The notes beneath the pieces are model-generated. The model saw nothing but the letters and a program-made list of their open reading frames with translations. It had not been told where the DNA came from and made no database searches. Source: Candidatus Pacearchaeota archaeon (GTDB lineage: Archaea > Nanobdellota > Nanobdellia > Pacearchaeales > GW2011-AR1). From it: DNA of 22,674 nucleotides. A program made the translations under genes and the position numbers. The stretch lies in assembly GCA_002688875.1 (NCBI GenBank), contig NZDU01000063.1:1-22674 (forward strand), written 5' to 3'. Positions 6,501 through 14,383 of the stretch are shown here, in pieces. The stretch's first letter is position 1. Every line of letters starts with the position of its first letter.

Positions 6501-9117
6501 AAATACTTTCTCTTGCACCCTGAGATATAGTTTGGAATGCTCTAAAGGTGTACTCACCAAATCCTTCCTCTCCTAGAACTCCAGATTTCTCCTCCTTCGC
6601 TACATCTACTTCATTTCTGAGAATTCTTTCTCTTCCATTTATAAGACTCAACCTATACTCCATCAGATTTTGGCTAACATCTTGATTAGGTACAGATTCA
6701 GATATTGAGCTCAACTCAAACAGAGTACTTTTAACATTCTCTTTTGGATTTTTATTATAATTATCCATAGCAATTATTCTTCTCACTTCTGAAATCACCG
6801 ATTCAATACCTTTTGAATTATCTAGAAATCTACTTAAATCTTGAATATTTTTTTCATCAAAAAGAAGCTGCGTTTTAAAATTATTGAGTTCAGCCAATCT
6901 AGATTGTTCCAGAAACATTTTTTTAAGATTTTCATCCTGAGTTTTATGATACTCTTCAAGATAATTATCTCTAGCTTGAGAGAAATATTCTTTAGCTTTC
7001 TCATAATCTTCTCCAAATTGAAATTCAAATGACTTATCATCTATTAAAATACCTGTTCTTTCTAGCTGCATATCTTTTGTTAATTTTTGAAGATTTGCTA
7101 AACTCGGATCTCTATATAATGATTCAATATCCAATTTCCCATATCCTGCTTTAAGTTCCTCTTCAAAACGATCAAAGTTCAGACTCAATGATGCCCAATT
7201 ATTGGTTCCCCTATTTCTAATTGCAATAACTTCTCCATCTTCAATCTTAAACTCTAGTATCTTTCCTTGACTTGTATATTCAACTCCTAATTCAGTATAT
7301 GTTTTAATCGAATGTACTGCACTATATCCAATAGGAACATTCTCGATATTTGATTTTAATTTTTCCGAATATAACTCCCCTAAGATATTTTGAGAAGCAG
7401 CCTTTGTCTGAATAGAAATATCTGGATTATCTCTCAAAAAAGACTCCATTCTTTCTATTGATTTATCAGGAGGATCATTTTTTAATCTTCCTAACTGGTT
7501 CTCTAAAATAACTTTTGAAAGTCTAACTCCATCCATTTCTTCTGCAGATAATAGTTGACCATTATCATCTTTTCCAGATCTGATTATCTCCTCGGCTCTT
7601 CTTATTCTTTCTTCAATAGATTGTTCACTTTTCTCAAATAAAGTTTTAAGATTCAATGCAGGAATAGATAATTCATTTGATAATAAATTTAAAGGGATCT
7701 CAACAGCAAATCCTTGCTCATTCCCACTAGAATCATAAGCAGTTACTAAAAATGTTTCACTATCTTCATCTATTAATACTTCTGTTGTTTGATCAGTCTC
7801 ATGACTTGAAACCCTAAATCCTTGAGGGTCTTCTCTATCCCCAAGTTTTACTTTTAATCTTGATTTTCCATCCTTTACATTGACTAAATGATATCCATTG
7901 TCAATATTTGCTTCTCCCTCAATTACATCAAAATAAGGTTCATCCCCTTCCTCTCCCTCTTTCCCATCATAATAATATTCTGTATAAGTATCACTATTAA
8001 CCCCCTCATAATTAACTCTTTTTAAGTTTATTCCATCAATCAATCCTTTTATCCTAACTTTCCCGCCATCATCAATAGAAATTGCATTCCCCTCAAAATC
8101 CCTTATATCAATACCATTCAAAAAAACACTAAACTTTTTATCTTTAGAAAAGAAACTCCCTAGAAGTCTCCCAGACTGATCTGCATCAAATATACCTTCC
8201 TCGAAATCAATCCTAATAACATTGCCAGTTTCATCAAGATGTACAGAATACTTTCCACTTGCAGTAGGATTCTTGTTATCAAATTTCAAAGTTAAAGTCA
8301 CACTATCTCCTTTTACAATTCTATTTTCAGGATCAAAAAAGACACTTCCTCCTTCCTCAGAAACATGAAAAAAGAAAGTTTGTCTATTGTATCTGAGATT
8401 ATAGCTCCCTCCATTTGGTGAGTAAAATTTTGCATATGCAATTTCACCATCTTCATTTATTCTTATCTCTGCATTATTAATATCTCTTAAAGAAATCTTG
8501 CTAGAGTAAATAGACCCCCCTCCTTCTAGTTTTATATTCGTTAAACCATTTTCTTCAGAAATAACTAACTCTGCATTTTCTGATAGATCATAATCTTCTC
8601 CTTTATAGTTAATCAATTTTCTTTCAGTCTCTGGTATTTTTATAGTTATATAATCTGAGGTTTGCCCCACAAATTCACCATATCTAGGATCAAAACCAGC
8701 AAAAGTTGAAATAAACTCATAACCAATAACCACTTCTTCTGAAGTCCCTGTAAATGTATATTGGTTATCATCTATCCTAAAATCAACGCCCTTCGGGACA
8801 ACAATTAATTCTTCTCCTTTATCATCAAGTAGAGTTATTTTTTGCAATTTATCATCATAAACAATACTTCCAATATCTCCTTCGTTTTGAACAGTTTTGC
8901 TAGCAAATTCAGCTAAACTAACAATATTATCTCTCTCATTTTTTTCTAATGATTCTAAATCATAATCAGGATTTTCTGAAGAATAACTTACATCACCCTC
9001 TTCATTAATATCATATGAATAAGATTCCGCAGAAATAATCCCTACAATCATAATAACGAATAAGAAAACTAACAATATTCTTAATTCTAAATTAAACTTA
9101 ATTTTTCTAGTTTCCAT
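3556..9117 (-). CDS. Giant secreted polymorphic-toxin-like protein with ART and RNase A-like C-terminal domains
   Basis: A 1853-residue protein read from the ATG at 9117; a TTG nine bases upstream is possible, but GAGGG sits just before the ATG. Residues 10-30 are a hydrophobic signal sequence ending in SAES. Residues about 35-480 are strand-rich, acidic and repetitive. Residues about 490-1045 are helical, with TPR-like segments such as EDYEKAKEYFSQARD. Residues about 1050-1165 are a Gly/Ala-rich hydrophobic stretch. Near 1350-1400 is a small SH3-like unit. Residues about 1485-1600 resemble an ADP-ribosyltransferase: HGTS with His1494, then VTYSGELDFARSF with Tyr1529; the third residue is uncertain (Asp1578 is a candidate). 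Residues about 1690-1818 resemble RNase A-like CDI toxins: His1695, Arg1710 or 1711, and TAYP with Thr1810 and Tyr1812. The architecture (export signal, long stalk, C-terminal toxin domains) is that of polymorphic toxins. No immunity gene follows on this strand. Confidence 0.65.
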   Translation of the reverse strand: METRKIKFNLELRILLVFLFVIMIVGIISAESYSYDINEEGDVSYSSENPDYDLESLEKNERDNIVSLAEFASKTVQNEGDIGSIVYDDKLQKITLLDDKGEELIVVPKGVDFRIDDNQYTFTGTSEEVVIGYEFISTFAGFDPRYGEFVGQTSDYITIKIPETERKLINYKGEDYDLSENAELVISEENGLTNIKLEGGGSIYSSKISLRDINNAEIRINEDGEIAYAKFYSPNGGSYNLRYNRQTFFFHVSEEGGSVFFDPENRIVKGDSVTLTLKFDNKNPTASGKYSVHLDETGNVIRIDFEEGIFDADQSGRLLGSFFSKDKKFSVFLNGIDIRDFEGNAISIDDGGKVRIKGLIDGINLKRVNYEGVNSDTYTEYYYDGKEGEEGDEPYFDVIEGEANIDNGYHLVNVKDGKSRLKVKLGDREDPQGFRVSSHETDQTTEVLIDEDSETFLVTAYDSSGNEQGFAVEIPLNLLSNELSIPALNLKTLFEKSEQSIEERIRRAEEIIRSGKDDNGQLLSAEEMDGVRLSKVILENQLGRLKNDPPDKSIERMESFLRDNPDISIQTKAASQNILGELYSEKLKSNIENVPIGYSAVHSIKTYTELGVEYTSQGKILEFKIEDGEVIAIRNRGTNNWASLSLNFDRFEEELKAGYGKLDIESLYRDPSLANLQKLTKDMQLERTGILIDDKSFEFQFGEDYEKAKEYFSQARDNYLEEYHKTQDENLKKMFLEQSRLAELNNFKTQLLFDEKNIQDLSRFLDNSKGIESVISEVRRIIAMDNYNKNPKENVKSTLFELSSISESVPNQDVSQNLMEYRLSLINGRERILRNEVDVAKEEKSGVLGEEGFGEYTFRAFQTISQGARESIFGLYGVTETRQAAIEEKLITANSRIVGFDGLRTLVQNDIDIVDYMQEGNENYFRSLGRTMRSFSHDKYLSAEEFETYAREYASRIDGFNPSNQNHMSRLISALEKRMNDNNGKSVARLAVRDVMDAAARMSVIRKTVHEDPAAYYIATNGREQRSTGVSYLGNEDLNNAFSSERMGESIERTWYEGVLTGTGNFALLALVGGGASSLVARTAANVGGRTGAVINIARTSLAPAESLATRLLGQSSPKIAALLGFSGEATLGTGLSSTLHAIDPRLSVAYDMISVFGGSTTASKFNADQIKISRVDGQLFAHVDDNMEDFRKQLGSSEIQVGGQSVKIDTPSLEGPVATSTLGEYIEGIGDISRIADENLASVSKTSFQRLSEMDSTSIQEQLASRKFPEDLSNEIMTWNNKERIRFAKDKLSIELTEDQLKQIHLPGLSIAQKARIARQNFKFTEEQTRKLMGSGIFGGETTALISEVNPVTVQGRKVVTPEGQGVFLSSDGETARVLTIDESLASTVREYPMSSLSALAEPTNARAVYDDIPELFQDNDVNSILRELGESLPPGTTEDLPERLSDYAYNSLRSRMQKLGWFEPIDPLKNLGKTATILKHGIEAPRTEFAYHGTSSNFLESVIRNGLDNKLSGTVNQGVMGKRAVTYSGELDFARSFTKSTTESVGGNPMILRWKVDEWDGLNQRDIFMSDVGGSDIPVPSKLLEFSTDNGKTWKRATYGVGDKIEVTRRVGPGTQKETVEIVKDNAERYVTTINGQRYVASTASQLEKQLENVGAVRDVEPIRSRRSSKYPDQVIKTPVDTRGLGTYIGKRHTNLPGYTDADTSLKRRIGEARTLFPNIRSQNDLKDLVTIIDNTVNGENFVMREFIDPDTSDHLRIESLASRYYTVIEIPDVDKPRFGDKIEILIKEKKPLTDEYGSYFNGYSVSTAYPLTSSGDPGMQWGDYSRFHTINLFIILLKRNIYSLLRLEDY

Positions 9118-9874
9118 TTCCCTCAACTATAAACATAAATGAATATGGAACCTCATTCAATTGATTATCCTTATCAGTTATAGTATAGATAATATTTGTT
9201 TCAGTATGATGGCTGAATACAACATCAAAATCCAATCCTGCAAGATAGGTCAAATCAATATAATCTGGATCATCTAAATGATTTTTAACTATATTTTTAG
9301 CAGTAGAATGAATTTCTTTTAGTCTTATGGGAATAATTATTTCATAATTCCTATCCAATTCGATAGTATTATTATCTCCTTCTATAGACAGAGGCAATTT
9401 AGCAGATATTTCAACAAAACTTTGCTCAATATCAACATTTACCTCTGAATCTCCCTGAGATATACTCACTTGTGAAAACTTTTTCCTATCAACGCAAAAA
9501 GGCAAATCTAATTCAACTAAATTAGAGATCTCACTTTCTATCTTAGATAGAGAAGCTAAATTATCTATATTTTTATAAAGACCATATGCAACATCAAAAT
9601 TTCCCACCTTAACACTTTTTTTAGGGGCATTAGCATAACCTCCCTGTAATCCAACAATCCTAATTGCATCGATTGATCTTTGTTCAAAACAATCTAAAAT
9701 ATGATCATAAATAGGCTGTACTTCAGGAGGAATATTTTTTTGAAAATAATCAATCTTATCCTTAAAAACGAAAAACACCAACAAAGAACCAACCAAAACA
9801 ACTAAAATTATAATTATTAAAGCCACTTGAGCATTTTTATTCACTATATTATAACCCTCTTTAAGATAACCCAT
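9107..9874 (-). CDS. Pilin-like membrane-anchored protein
   Basis: Read from the ATG at 9874, the product is 255 residues. A longer reading to 9958 is unlikely because the TATA box at 9905-9913 would then lie inside the gene. Near residue 11 the motif NKNAQVAL precedes a run of about 20 hydrophobic residues (ALIIIILVVLVGSLLVFF), which resembles an archaeal class III (type IV pilin-like) signal with processing before the Gln. The remaining 215 residues are an extracytoplasmic domain with mixed strands and two cysteines (in DHILDCFEQ and LPFCVD) that could pair. No family name is recognised. The 3' end overlaps the start of the giant toxin-like gene by 11 bases, so the two are co-transcribed, and this protein may assemble into a surface filament or anchor used by that protein. 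That link is inferred from gene order only. Confidence 0.6.
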   Translation of the reverse strand: MGYLKEGYNIVNKNAQVALIIIILVVLVGSLLVFFVFKDKIDYFQKNIPPEVQPIYDHILDCFEQRSIDAIRIVGLQGGYANAPKKSVKVGNFDVAYGLYKNIDNLASLSKIESEISNLVELDLPFCVDRKKFSQVSISQGDSEVNVDIEQSFVEISAKLPLSIEGDNNTIELDRNYEIIIPIRLKEIHSTAKNIVKNHLDDPDYIDLTYLAGLDFDVVFSHHTETNIIYTITDKDNQLNEVPYSFMFIVEGNGN

Positions 9875-9904
9875 CTTCTTTATAATGATCCAATAGATAT
9901 ATAC

Positions 9905-9913
9905 TATATAAAT
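9905..9913 (-). promoter_or_regulatory. TATA-like promoter of the pilin-like/toxin operon
   Basis: The minus strand reads ATTTATATA at 9913-9905, centred about 35 bases upstream of the ATG at 9874. Transcription would begin near 9882, only a few bases before that ATG. This supports the shorter reading of the pilin-like protein and places both minus-strand genes (9874 to 3556) under one promoter. Confidence 0.5.
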
Positions 9914-9959
9914 ATTAAGATCTCTCAGATTTTTAATTAAAAAAACAAAAACCAACACC

Positions 9960-9967
9960 CTTTTAAA
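9960..9967 (+). promoter_or_regulatory. TATA-like promoter of the OB-DHH gene
   Basis: CTTTTAAA at 9960-9967 lies about 25 bases before the ATG at 9989, with no Shine-Dalgarno sequence between them. The mRNA is therefore probably leaderless. The box stands back to back with the promoter of the pilin-like gene in a 114-base divergent region. Confidence 0.45.
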
Positions 9968-9988
9968 CCTAATTACTCACTATTAAGA

Positions 9989-11698
9989 ATGAAAAATAAA
10001 AAATTCGACAACAAAAAATTCAAAAAAAAGGACTTCAACAAGGGAAACAAAAAAAATTTCTCAAAAGACAGAGATTTTCATAAGGATAGAGGGTTCTCTA
10101 ACGATAGAAAAAGAGAAAAATTCGTCCCATTAGGAAACGAAGAGGAGCTAACTTTCAAAGAAATAACATCTGACCTAAACAAAAAACGAGTACAAGTTAT
10201 GGGGACAGTAGGCAAAATAGTCCAAACAAAAGGCCCAACAATCTTCGTAGTAACAGACTCAACAGGTTCTCTATCTCTAAAAGGATTTGAAAAACCAGGA
10301 GACAGATCATATCCAGATATAAATGAAGGAGACAGCATCAAAGCAACAATCGAAATCGGAGAATACAATGGAGAAGTAGAAGGAGAAATAAAAGCCCTTT
10401 CAAAACTAACAGAAGAAGAACACCAAAAACTAACAAAGAAAATATTAGAAGAACAAAAAAAGCGAGCCAAAACCCAACCCCCAGAATTCCTAATAAAAAG
10501 TAAAATCTTAGATAATCTAAAATCATTATTCATAAAAGCTGCAGAAGAAATCCGACTAGCCATCATCCAACAAAGACCAATCATAGTAAGACACCACAAT
10601 GACACTGACGGATATTCATCAGGTTTCGCTCTAGAACGAGCCATCTTACCACTAATAGAAAAAGAACAAAACTCAGAAAAAGCCGGATGGGAATTTTTCC
10701 AAAGAGCCCCTTGCGCAGCCCCTTTCTATGAAATAGACGACTCAATAAGAGACGTAGCACAATCTCTAAGAAACGAAGCCAAATTCTCGAACAAAATGCC
10801 TTTAGTAATAATCGCCGACAACGGCTCAAGCCCCGAAGACCTAATGGCCATCAAACACGCAAAAGTCCACGGCATGGACTCAATAGTAATAGACCACCAT
10901 TTCTCAAGCGAAGACGTTATCACTAAAGAAGTTCTAACCCACATAAACCCATTCTTAGTTGGAGACGACGGCTCTCATTTCTCAGCAGGAATGTTATGCA
11001 CAGAATTCGCACGTTTCATAAACCCAGAAGTAAAAAACATCAGCCAAATCGCAGGAATGGCCGGAATGGCAGACCGTATAGATCTAGGAAATCCAAAAGC
11101 AGTAGAAGACTATTTAAAAATAGCAAAAAAAGAAGGCTACTCAAAAGAACTCTTAAACGATATCGCAACAGTCATCGACTTCGTATCAGCAAAAATAAGA
11201 TTCATGGAAGTTAGAGAATACATGGAAGTAATCTTCGGCGAACCCAGAGAAAAACAAAAAGAACTAGTATCTTTGCTAGCACCCCACATTAAAAACCTAG
11301 AAAAGAAAGGCCTAGCAATTTCAGTAGCTAACGCTCAACAAGAACTAATCAAAAAAACAACTTTCCAAACAATAGACATAGACCACACCTTCCCAGGCTT
11401 TGGCTTTTATCCAAAACCAGGAATGTGCGTAGGAATGACCCACGATGACTTACAAAAAACAAAAAAAACAACAAACCTCGTATCAGCCGGAATCATGAAC
11501 ACTGCAATTACTCTCAGAGCAACCGACCAAGCCAACTTCTCCGTCCACGATCTAATAACCTTACTAAACAAAAAACTCCCAAACGCCTTCGTAGACGGCG
11601 GAGGCCACAAAAACGCAGGCTCAATAACCTTTTTGCCAAACAAAAAGGATGATGTAGTTAAAATTCTTAGGGAATTTATTAGGGAAAGAAGTAAGTGA
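9989..11698 (+). CDS. OB-fold plus DHH/DHHA1 phosphoesterase (archaeal RecJ-like)
   Basis: This 569-residue protein is a predicted metal-dependent nuclease or phosphodiesterase acting on single-stranded nucleic acid. Residues 1-45 are a low-complexity tail of Lys, Asn, Asp and Phe. Residues about 54-140 form an OB fold (KRVQVMGTVGKI through GEVEGEIKAL). The DHH domain has HNDTDG at 203-208, Asp277 in IIADNGS, and the DHH triad at 302-304. The C-terminal DHHA1 domain carries GGGHKNAGS near residue 545. Archaeal proteins of this group are relatives of bacterial RecJ and of the nucleases associated with the replicative helicase or with mRNA turnover; which role applies here cannot be read from sequence. 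The sense strand is C-rich relative to G, unlike the following PIN gene. Eukaryotic-type oligoribonuclease function is an alternative. Confidence 0.85.
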   Translation: MKNKKFDNKKFKKKDFNKGNKKNFSKDRDFHKDRGFSNDRKREKFVPLGNEEELTFKEITSDLNKKRVQVMGTVGKIVQTKGPTIFVVTDSTGSLSLKGFEKPGDRSYPDINEGDSIKATIEIGEYNGEVEGEIKALSKLTEEEHQKLTKKILEEQKKRAKTQPPEFLIKSKILDNLKSLFIKAAEEIRLAIIQQRPIIVRHHNDTDGYSSGFALERAILPLIEKEQNSEKAGWEFFQRAPCAAPFYEIDDSIRDVAQSLRNEAKFSNKMPLVIIADNGSSPEDLMAIKHAKVHGMDSIVIDHHFSSEDVITKEVLTHINPFLVGDDGSHFSAGMLCTEFARFINPEVKNISQIAGMAGMADRIDLGNPKAVEDYLKIAKKEGYSKELLNDIATVIDFVSAKIRFMEVREYMEVIFGEPREKQKELVSLLAPHIKNLEKKGLAISVANAQQELIKKTTFQTIDIDHTFPGFGFYPKPGMCVGMTHDDLQKTKKTTNLVSAGIMNTAITLRATDQANFSVHDLITLLNKKLPNAFVDGGGHKNAGSITFLPNKKDDVVKILREFIRERSK

Positions 11699-11725
11699 AA
11701 ATAGTAATAAAAATAAAAGAGGAAG

Positions 11726-12205
11726 ATGCTAAAAATCCTACTTGACACAAATATTTATGGGAAGTTTGTTGAAGATGAAAATAATGAAGAACTTATTGAA
11801 AGAATAGAATCTTTAAAGAATGAAGGGAAGGTTATTATCCTCAATTTTAGAGTTGTTAGAGATGAACTGAGAAATGCTAGGGCAACAAACATTCTTGCTG
11901 TATATGATAAACTTACTGCAAATACAATCCATATCTCAGATGAAAAAGTAGAAAAGCTAGCAGAGCTTTACTTTGAAACTTATAAGAAAAAAGGAGGAAT
12001 TCAAAAGAAAGATCAAAATTTTATGAATGATTTAAGGATAATAGCATTTGCAAGTATTAAGGGATTAGACATTATTTGTTCTGATGACATGAAGGCATTT
12101 CACAAAAAACTCGCTCAAGAAACTTACAATGAAATAAATACAAAAAATATGAGAAGAACTCCTCATTTATTTACACTTAGCGATCTAAAAAGATTCTGGT
12201 TATAA
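11726..12205 (+). CDS. Stand-alone PIN-domain ribonuclease (VapC-like)
   Basis: The 159-residue protein is a PIN nuclease: ILLDTNIYG with Asp7, VVRDEL with Glu47, MNDLRIIAFA with Asp102, and IICSDD with Asp120/Asp121. These are the four acidic positions that bind metal in VapC-type RNases. AGAGGA ends a few bases before the ATG, and the gene starts 27 bases after the DHH gene, so it may be co-transcribed with it. No antitoxin gene precedes it in the usual VapB position. The only nearby small gene is the convergent 48-residue frame downstream. Its sense strand is G-rich over C, the opposite of the DHH gene, which suggests a separate origin. It could be a toxin without a visible antitoxin or a housekeeping RNA-processing PIN protein. 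Confidence 0.75.
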   Translation: MLKILLDTNIYGKFVEDENNEELIERIESLKNEGKVIILNFRVVRDELRNARATNILAVYDKLTANTIHISDEKVEKLAELYFETYKKKGGIQKKDQNFMNDLRIIAFASIKGLDIICSDDMKAFHKKLAQETYNEINTKNMRRTPHLFTLSDLKRFWL

Positions 12206-12221
12206 CTATATGAACTCATAA

Positions 12222-12368
12222 CTACATTGCAGCAACTCTTCTAGCTTCCTCTACTACTCGAGGATCCTTTCTCAATTCTCTCACTAACTCAACAGCACTC
12301 ATTTTATCAAAATCAATTTTCTCCTTCTTAACTTCTTCATTCATTTGTTCCATAGTTTGTTTTTCCAT
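12222..12368 (-). CDS. 48-residue small helical protein
   Basis: A minus-strand frame runs from ATG at 12368 to TAG at 12222-12224. The product is highly charged and predicted helical, with a segment SAVELVRELRKDPRVVEEA and the ending RRVAAM. A TATA-like box at 12389-12397 (TTATTTAAA on the minus strand) lies about 25 bases before the ATG, giving a leaderless start as elsewhere in the window. It is convergent with the PIN gene, whose stop is 17 bases away. It might be an antitoxin-like or regulatory peptide, but no family is recognised. ATG codons at 12353 and 12344 are alternative starts. Confidence 0.5.
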   Translation of the reverse strand: MEKQTMEQMNEEVKKEKIDFDKMSAVELVRELRKDPRVVEEARRVAAM

Positions 12369-12388
12369 ATTACTACATGATTCAGAGC

Positions 12389-12397
12389 TTTAAATAA
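12389..12397 (-). promoter_or_regulatory. TATA-like promoter of the 48-residue gene
   Basis: The minus strand reads TTATTTAAA at 12397-12389, centred 25 bases before the ATG at 12368. The spacing fits a leaderless transcript and is the main support for treating this small frame as a gene. Between here and the helicase stop at 12509 there is no other well-supported gene. Confidence 0.4.
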
Positions 12398-12508
12398 TTT
12401 ACTGATATGTTTTATCAAAATCTTCAAAACTCTCAGGATTTTCTATCTTAATTAATCTCATATCTCAAGAATCAATAAATCTTTTAAAAAACTATCTAAT
12501 GATTACTT

Positions 12509-14383
12509 TCACCTTTTCCTACTATCCCTACCACCACTTCTCCCAGAATCTCTCCGATCTCGACTTCCAGAACTTCTATTCCTCGCATCTCTACTATAAC
12601 CGGAACTTCCACCACTCCTACTTCTATCTCCACCACTCCTCGGACCCCCACCACGACCACCACGATCATCTCTCCTCGAACTACTTCTTCTATTACCATA
12701 ACTTGAACTTCTACCAGATCCACCACTTCGCGAACCTCGATCCCCAGAACTTCTCCTATCTCCACTACCTCGCGAACCTCTATCTCCGCCTCTAGAATCT
12801 CCACCTCTTGAACCGGCCCTTTCACCACGCTCATCCTTTTTCCACTCCCCTCTCCTTCCATCAGTATCTCCCCTTCTTGAATTATAACTTCTATCTCCCG
12901 ATCTACCATACGAACCACTCCCTCTATCCTTACTATTATCTCTCCTATATCCTCCACTACTTCCTTTATTATCTCTCGATCCAGAATAACTTCTACCCCT
13001 TGAATCTCCATCTCTAGATCCTCTATAACTAGAACCACTTGAACCTCTCCGATCCCCAGAACCACCAGAACCACGCGAACCACCAGAACCTCTCCGATCC
13101 CCAGAACCCCTCGAACCCCCAGAACCACGATCCCCGCCACGCCCACCAGAACCACGCGAACCACCACCACGACTCCCCTTCCAATCCCCCGACTCCCTTT
13201 CATGCCTCATACTACTCCTTCTACGTTCCCTATCATCTCTCTTCTCCGGCAACCATCTAATTCTAACCCTCTTAATATAAGGAGTCTTCAACTCTTTCAA
13301 AGTAAAAGTCTTAGCTCCAATTATATCCTGAAACGCTTCATACCCTCGACTGCTCAATAAATTTATCACCTTCCCCTCTTTCCCCGCCCTCGCAGTCCTA
13401 CCAATCCTATGCGTATACTCACTCACCGATTGTGGAATATCATAATTATAAACATGACTCACTCCCTTAATATCCAAACCTCGAGCAGCCACATCAGTCG
13501 CAACTAAAATCTTAACATTATTCTTATCACTATGGAACAACTCCAAAAACCGATTCCTCTTATCTTGCGAGAAACCACCATGAATCGGCACAACATCCAT
13601 ATCCATAAACTTCAGATTATTCGCGACAAAATCCACATTCTTCCTCGTATTACAAAAAATCATAATCAACCCACTCTTCTCACTCTCTAACAAATGCAAC
13701 AACAACGAATACTTCAAATTATCATCAACATCATAATAAACCTGCTCCAACTTCGAAGCATCAACATGCGCCTCAGCACTAACCTCCACAGGATTCTTCA
13801 TATACTTACTAGCAAGCCTAACAACATCCGAAGATATAGTCGCAGAATAAAGCAAAGTCTGCCTCTTATTAGGGCATTCAGCAATTATCCTTTCAACATC
13901 ATCAATAAATCCCATATCAAACATTCTATCAGCCTCGTCCAAAACCAAAGTATTCAACTGAGCAAAATCAATTGAGCCTTTTTCTAGATGATCAAGCACA
14001 CGACCCGGAGTCGCAACAACAATCTCCGCACTAGTAAGCATCTTAACCTGATTATAAATCGAAACCCCCCCATAAACCGAAATAACATTCAACCCTTTAT
14101 ATCGAGCAAAATCAACCAACTCATTCGTAATCTGTTCAGCCAATTCCCGAGTTGGAGTCAACACCAATCCCTGAATCCCTTTATCCTTCTCAATATTCTT
14201 AACAAGCCCAGCCGCAAACGCAAGAGTCTTTCCACTACCAGTCGCAGCCCCCGCTATAACATCCTTACCAGATAATATCGCAGGAATCGACTTCTCCTGA
14301 ATCTCAGTAGCCTCCTCGAACCCTCTATCATTAACCGACTTCAACAGCGCACTGTCCTTCTCCAATATTTTTTCAAATTTCAT
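12509..14383 (-). CDS. DEAD-box RNA helicase with long RGG/SR-rich tail
   Basis: A 624-residue ATP-dependent RNA helicase. The core (residues 1 to about 385) carries every canonical motif: Q motif around Gln29, ATGSGKT at 47-53, PTRELAE at 77-83, TPGR at 125-128, DEAD at 149-152, SAT at 180-182, a domain 2 ARGLD, and HRIGRTARAGKEG. The last 240 residues are almost only Gly, Ser, Arg and Asp in RGG, GSGG, SRGSG and DRRGS repeats, an intrinsically disordered RNA-binding tail like those of helicases that form condensates or act in cold adaptation. The DNA for this tail (12510-13230) is GC-rich compared with the surroundings. The start at 14383 has AAAGGA upstream. Its job is probably RNA unwinding, RNP remodelling or ribosome assembly. 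The family is certain; the exact role is not. Confidence 0.93.
   Translation of the reverse strand: MKFEKILEKDSALLKSVNDRGFEEATEIQEKSIPAILSGKDVIAGAATGSGKTLAFAAGLVKNIEKDKGIQGLVLTPTRELAEQITNELVDFARYKGLNVISVYGGVSIYNQVKMLTSAEIVVATPGRVLDHLEKGSIDFAQLNTLVLDEADRMFDMGFIDDVERIIAECPNKRQTLLYSATISSDVVRLASKYMKNPVEVSAEAHVDASKLEQVYYDVDDNLKYSLLLHLLESEKSGLIMIFCNTRKNVDFVANNLKFMDMDVVPIHGGFSQDKRNRFLELFHSDKNNVKILVATDVAARGLDIKGVSHVYNYDIPQSVSEYTHRIGRTARAGKEGKVINLLSSRGYEAFQDIIGAKTFTLKELKTPYIKRVRIRWLPEKRDDRERRRSSMRHERESGDWKGSRGGGSRGSGGRGGDRGSGGSRGSGDRRGSGGSRGSGGSGDRRGSSGSSYRGSRDGDSRGRSYSGSRDNKGSSGGYRRDNSKDRGSGSYGRSGDRSYNSRRGDTDGRRGEWKKDERGERAGSRGGDSRGGDRGSRGSGDRRSSGDRGSRSGGSGRSSSYGNRRSSSRRDDRGGRGGGPRSGGDRSRSGGSSGYSRDARNRSSGSRDRRDSGRSGGRDSRKR
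13040..13165 (-). repeat. Imperfect tandem repeats in the helicase tail
   Basis: Short units encoding GSGDRRGSGGSRGSGG recur with near-identical DNA, for example CTCTCCGATCCCCAGAACC on the plus strand appearing twice about 43 bases apart. The units lie in frame in the disordered tail, so copy-number change would alter tail length without breaking the gene. Confidence 0.6.

Noticed and set aside
9875..9958. An N-terminal extension of the pilin-like protein starting at 9958
   Set aside because: It would place the promoter box inside the coding region and put extra hydrophobic sequence before a normal class III signal.
10078..11748. Several minus-strand and alternative frames across the DHH gene
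   Set aside because: All lie opposite or out of frame with a gene that has intact DHH/DHHA1 motifs.
12399..12461. A 20-residue minus-strand frame (MRLIKIENPESF...) with a TATA-like box at the right distance
   Set aside because: Too short to support as a gene without homologs; it may be a remnant. It is noted because the junction motif lies in front of it.
12496..13203. A 235-residue minus-strand frame of Val, Ile, Glu and Gly
   Set aside because: It is an out-of-frame reading of the repetitive helicase tail; its composition is an artefact of the RGG/SR codons.
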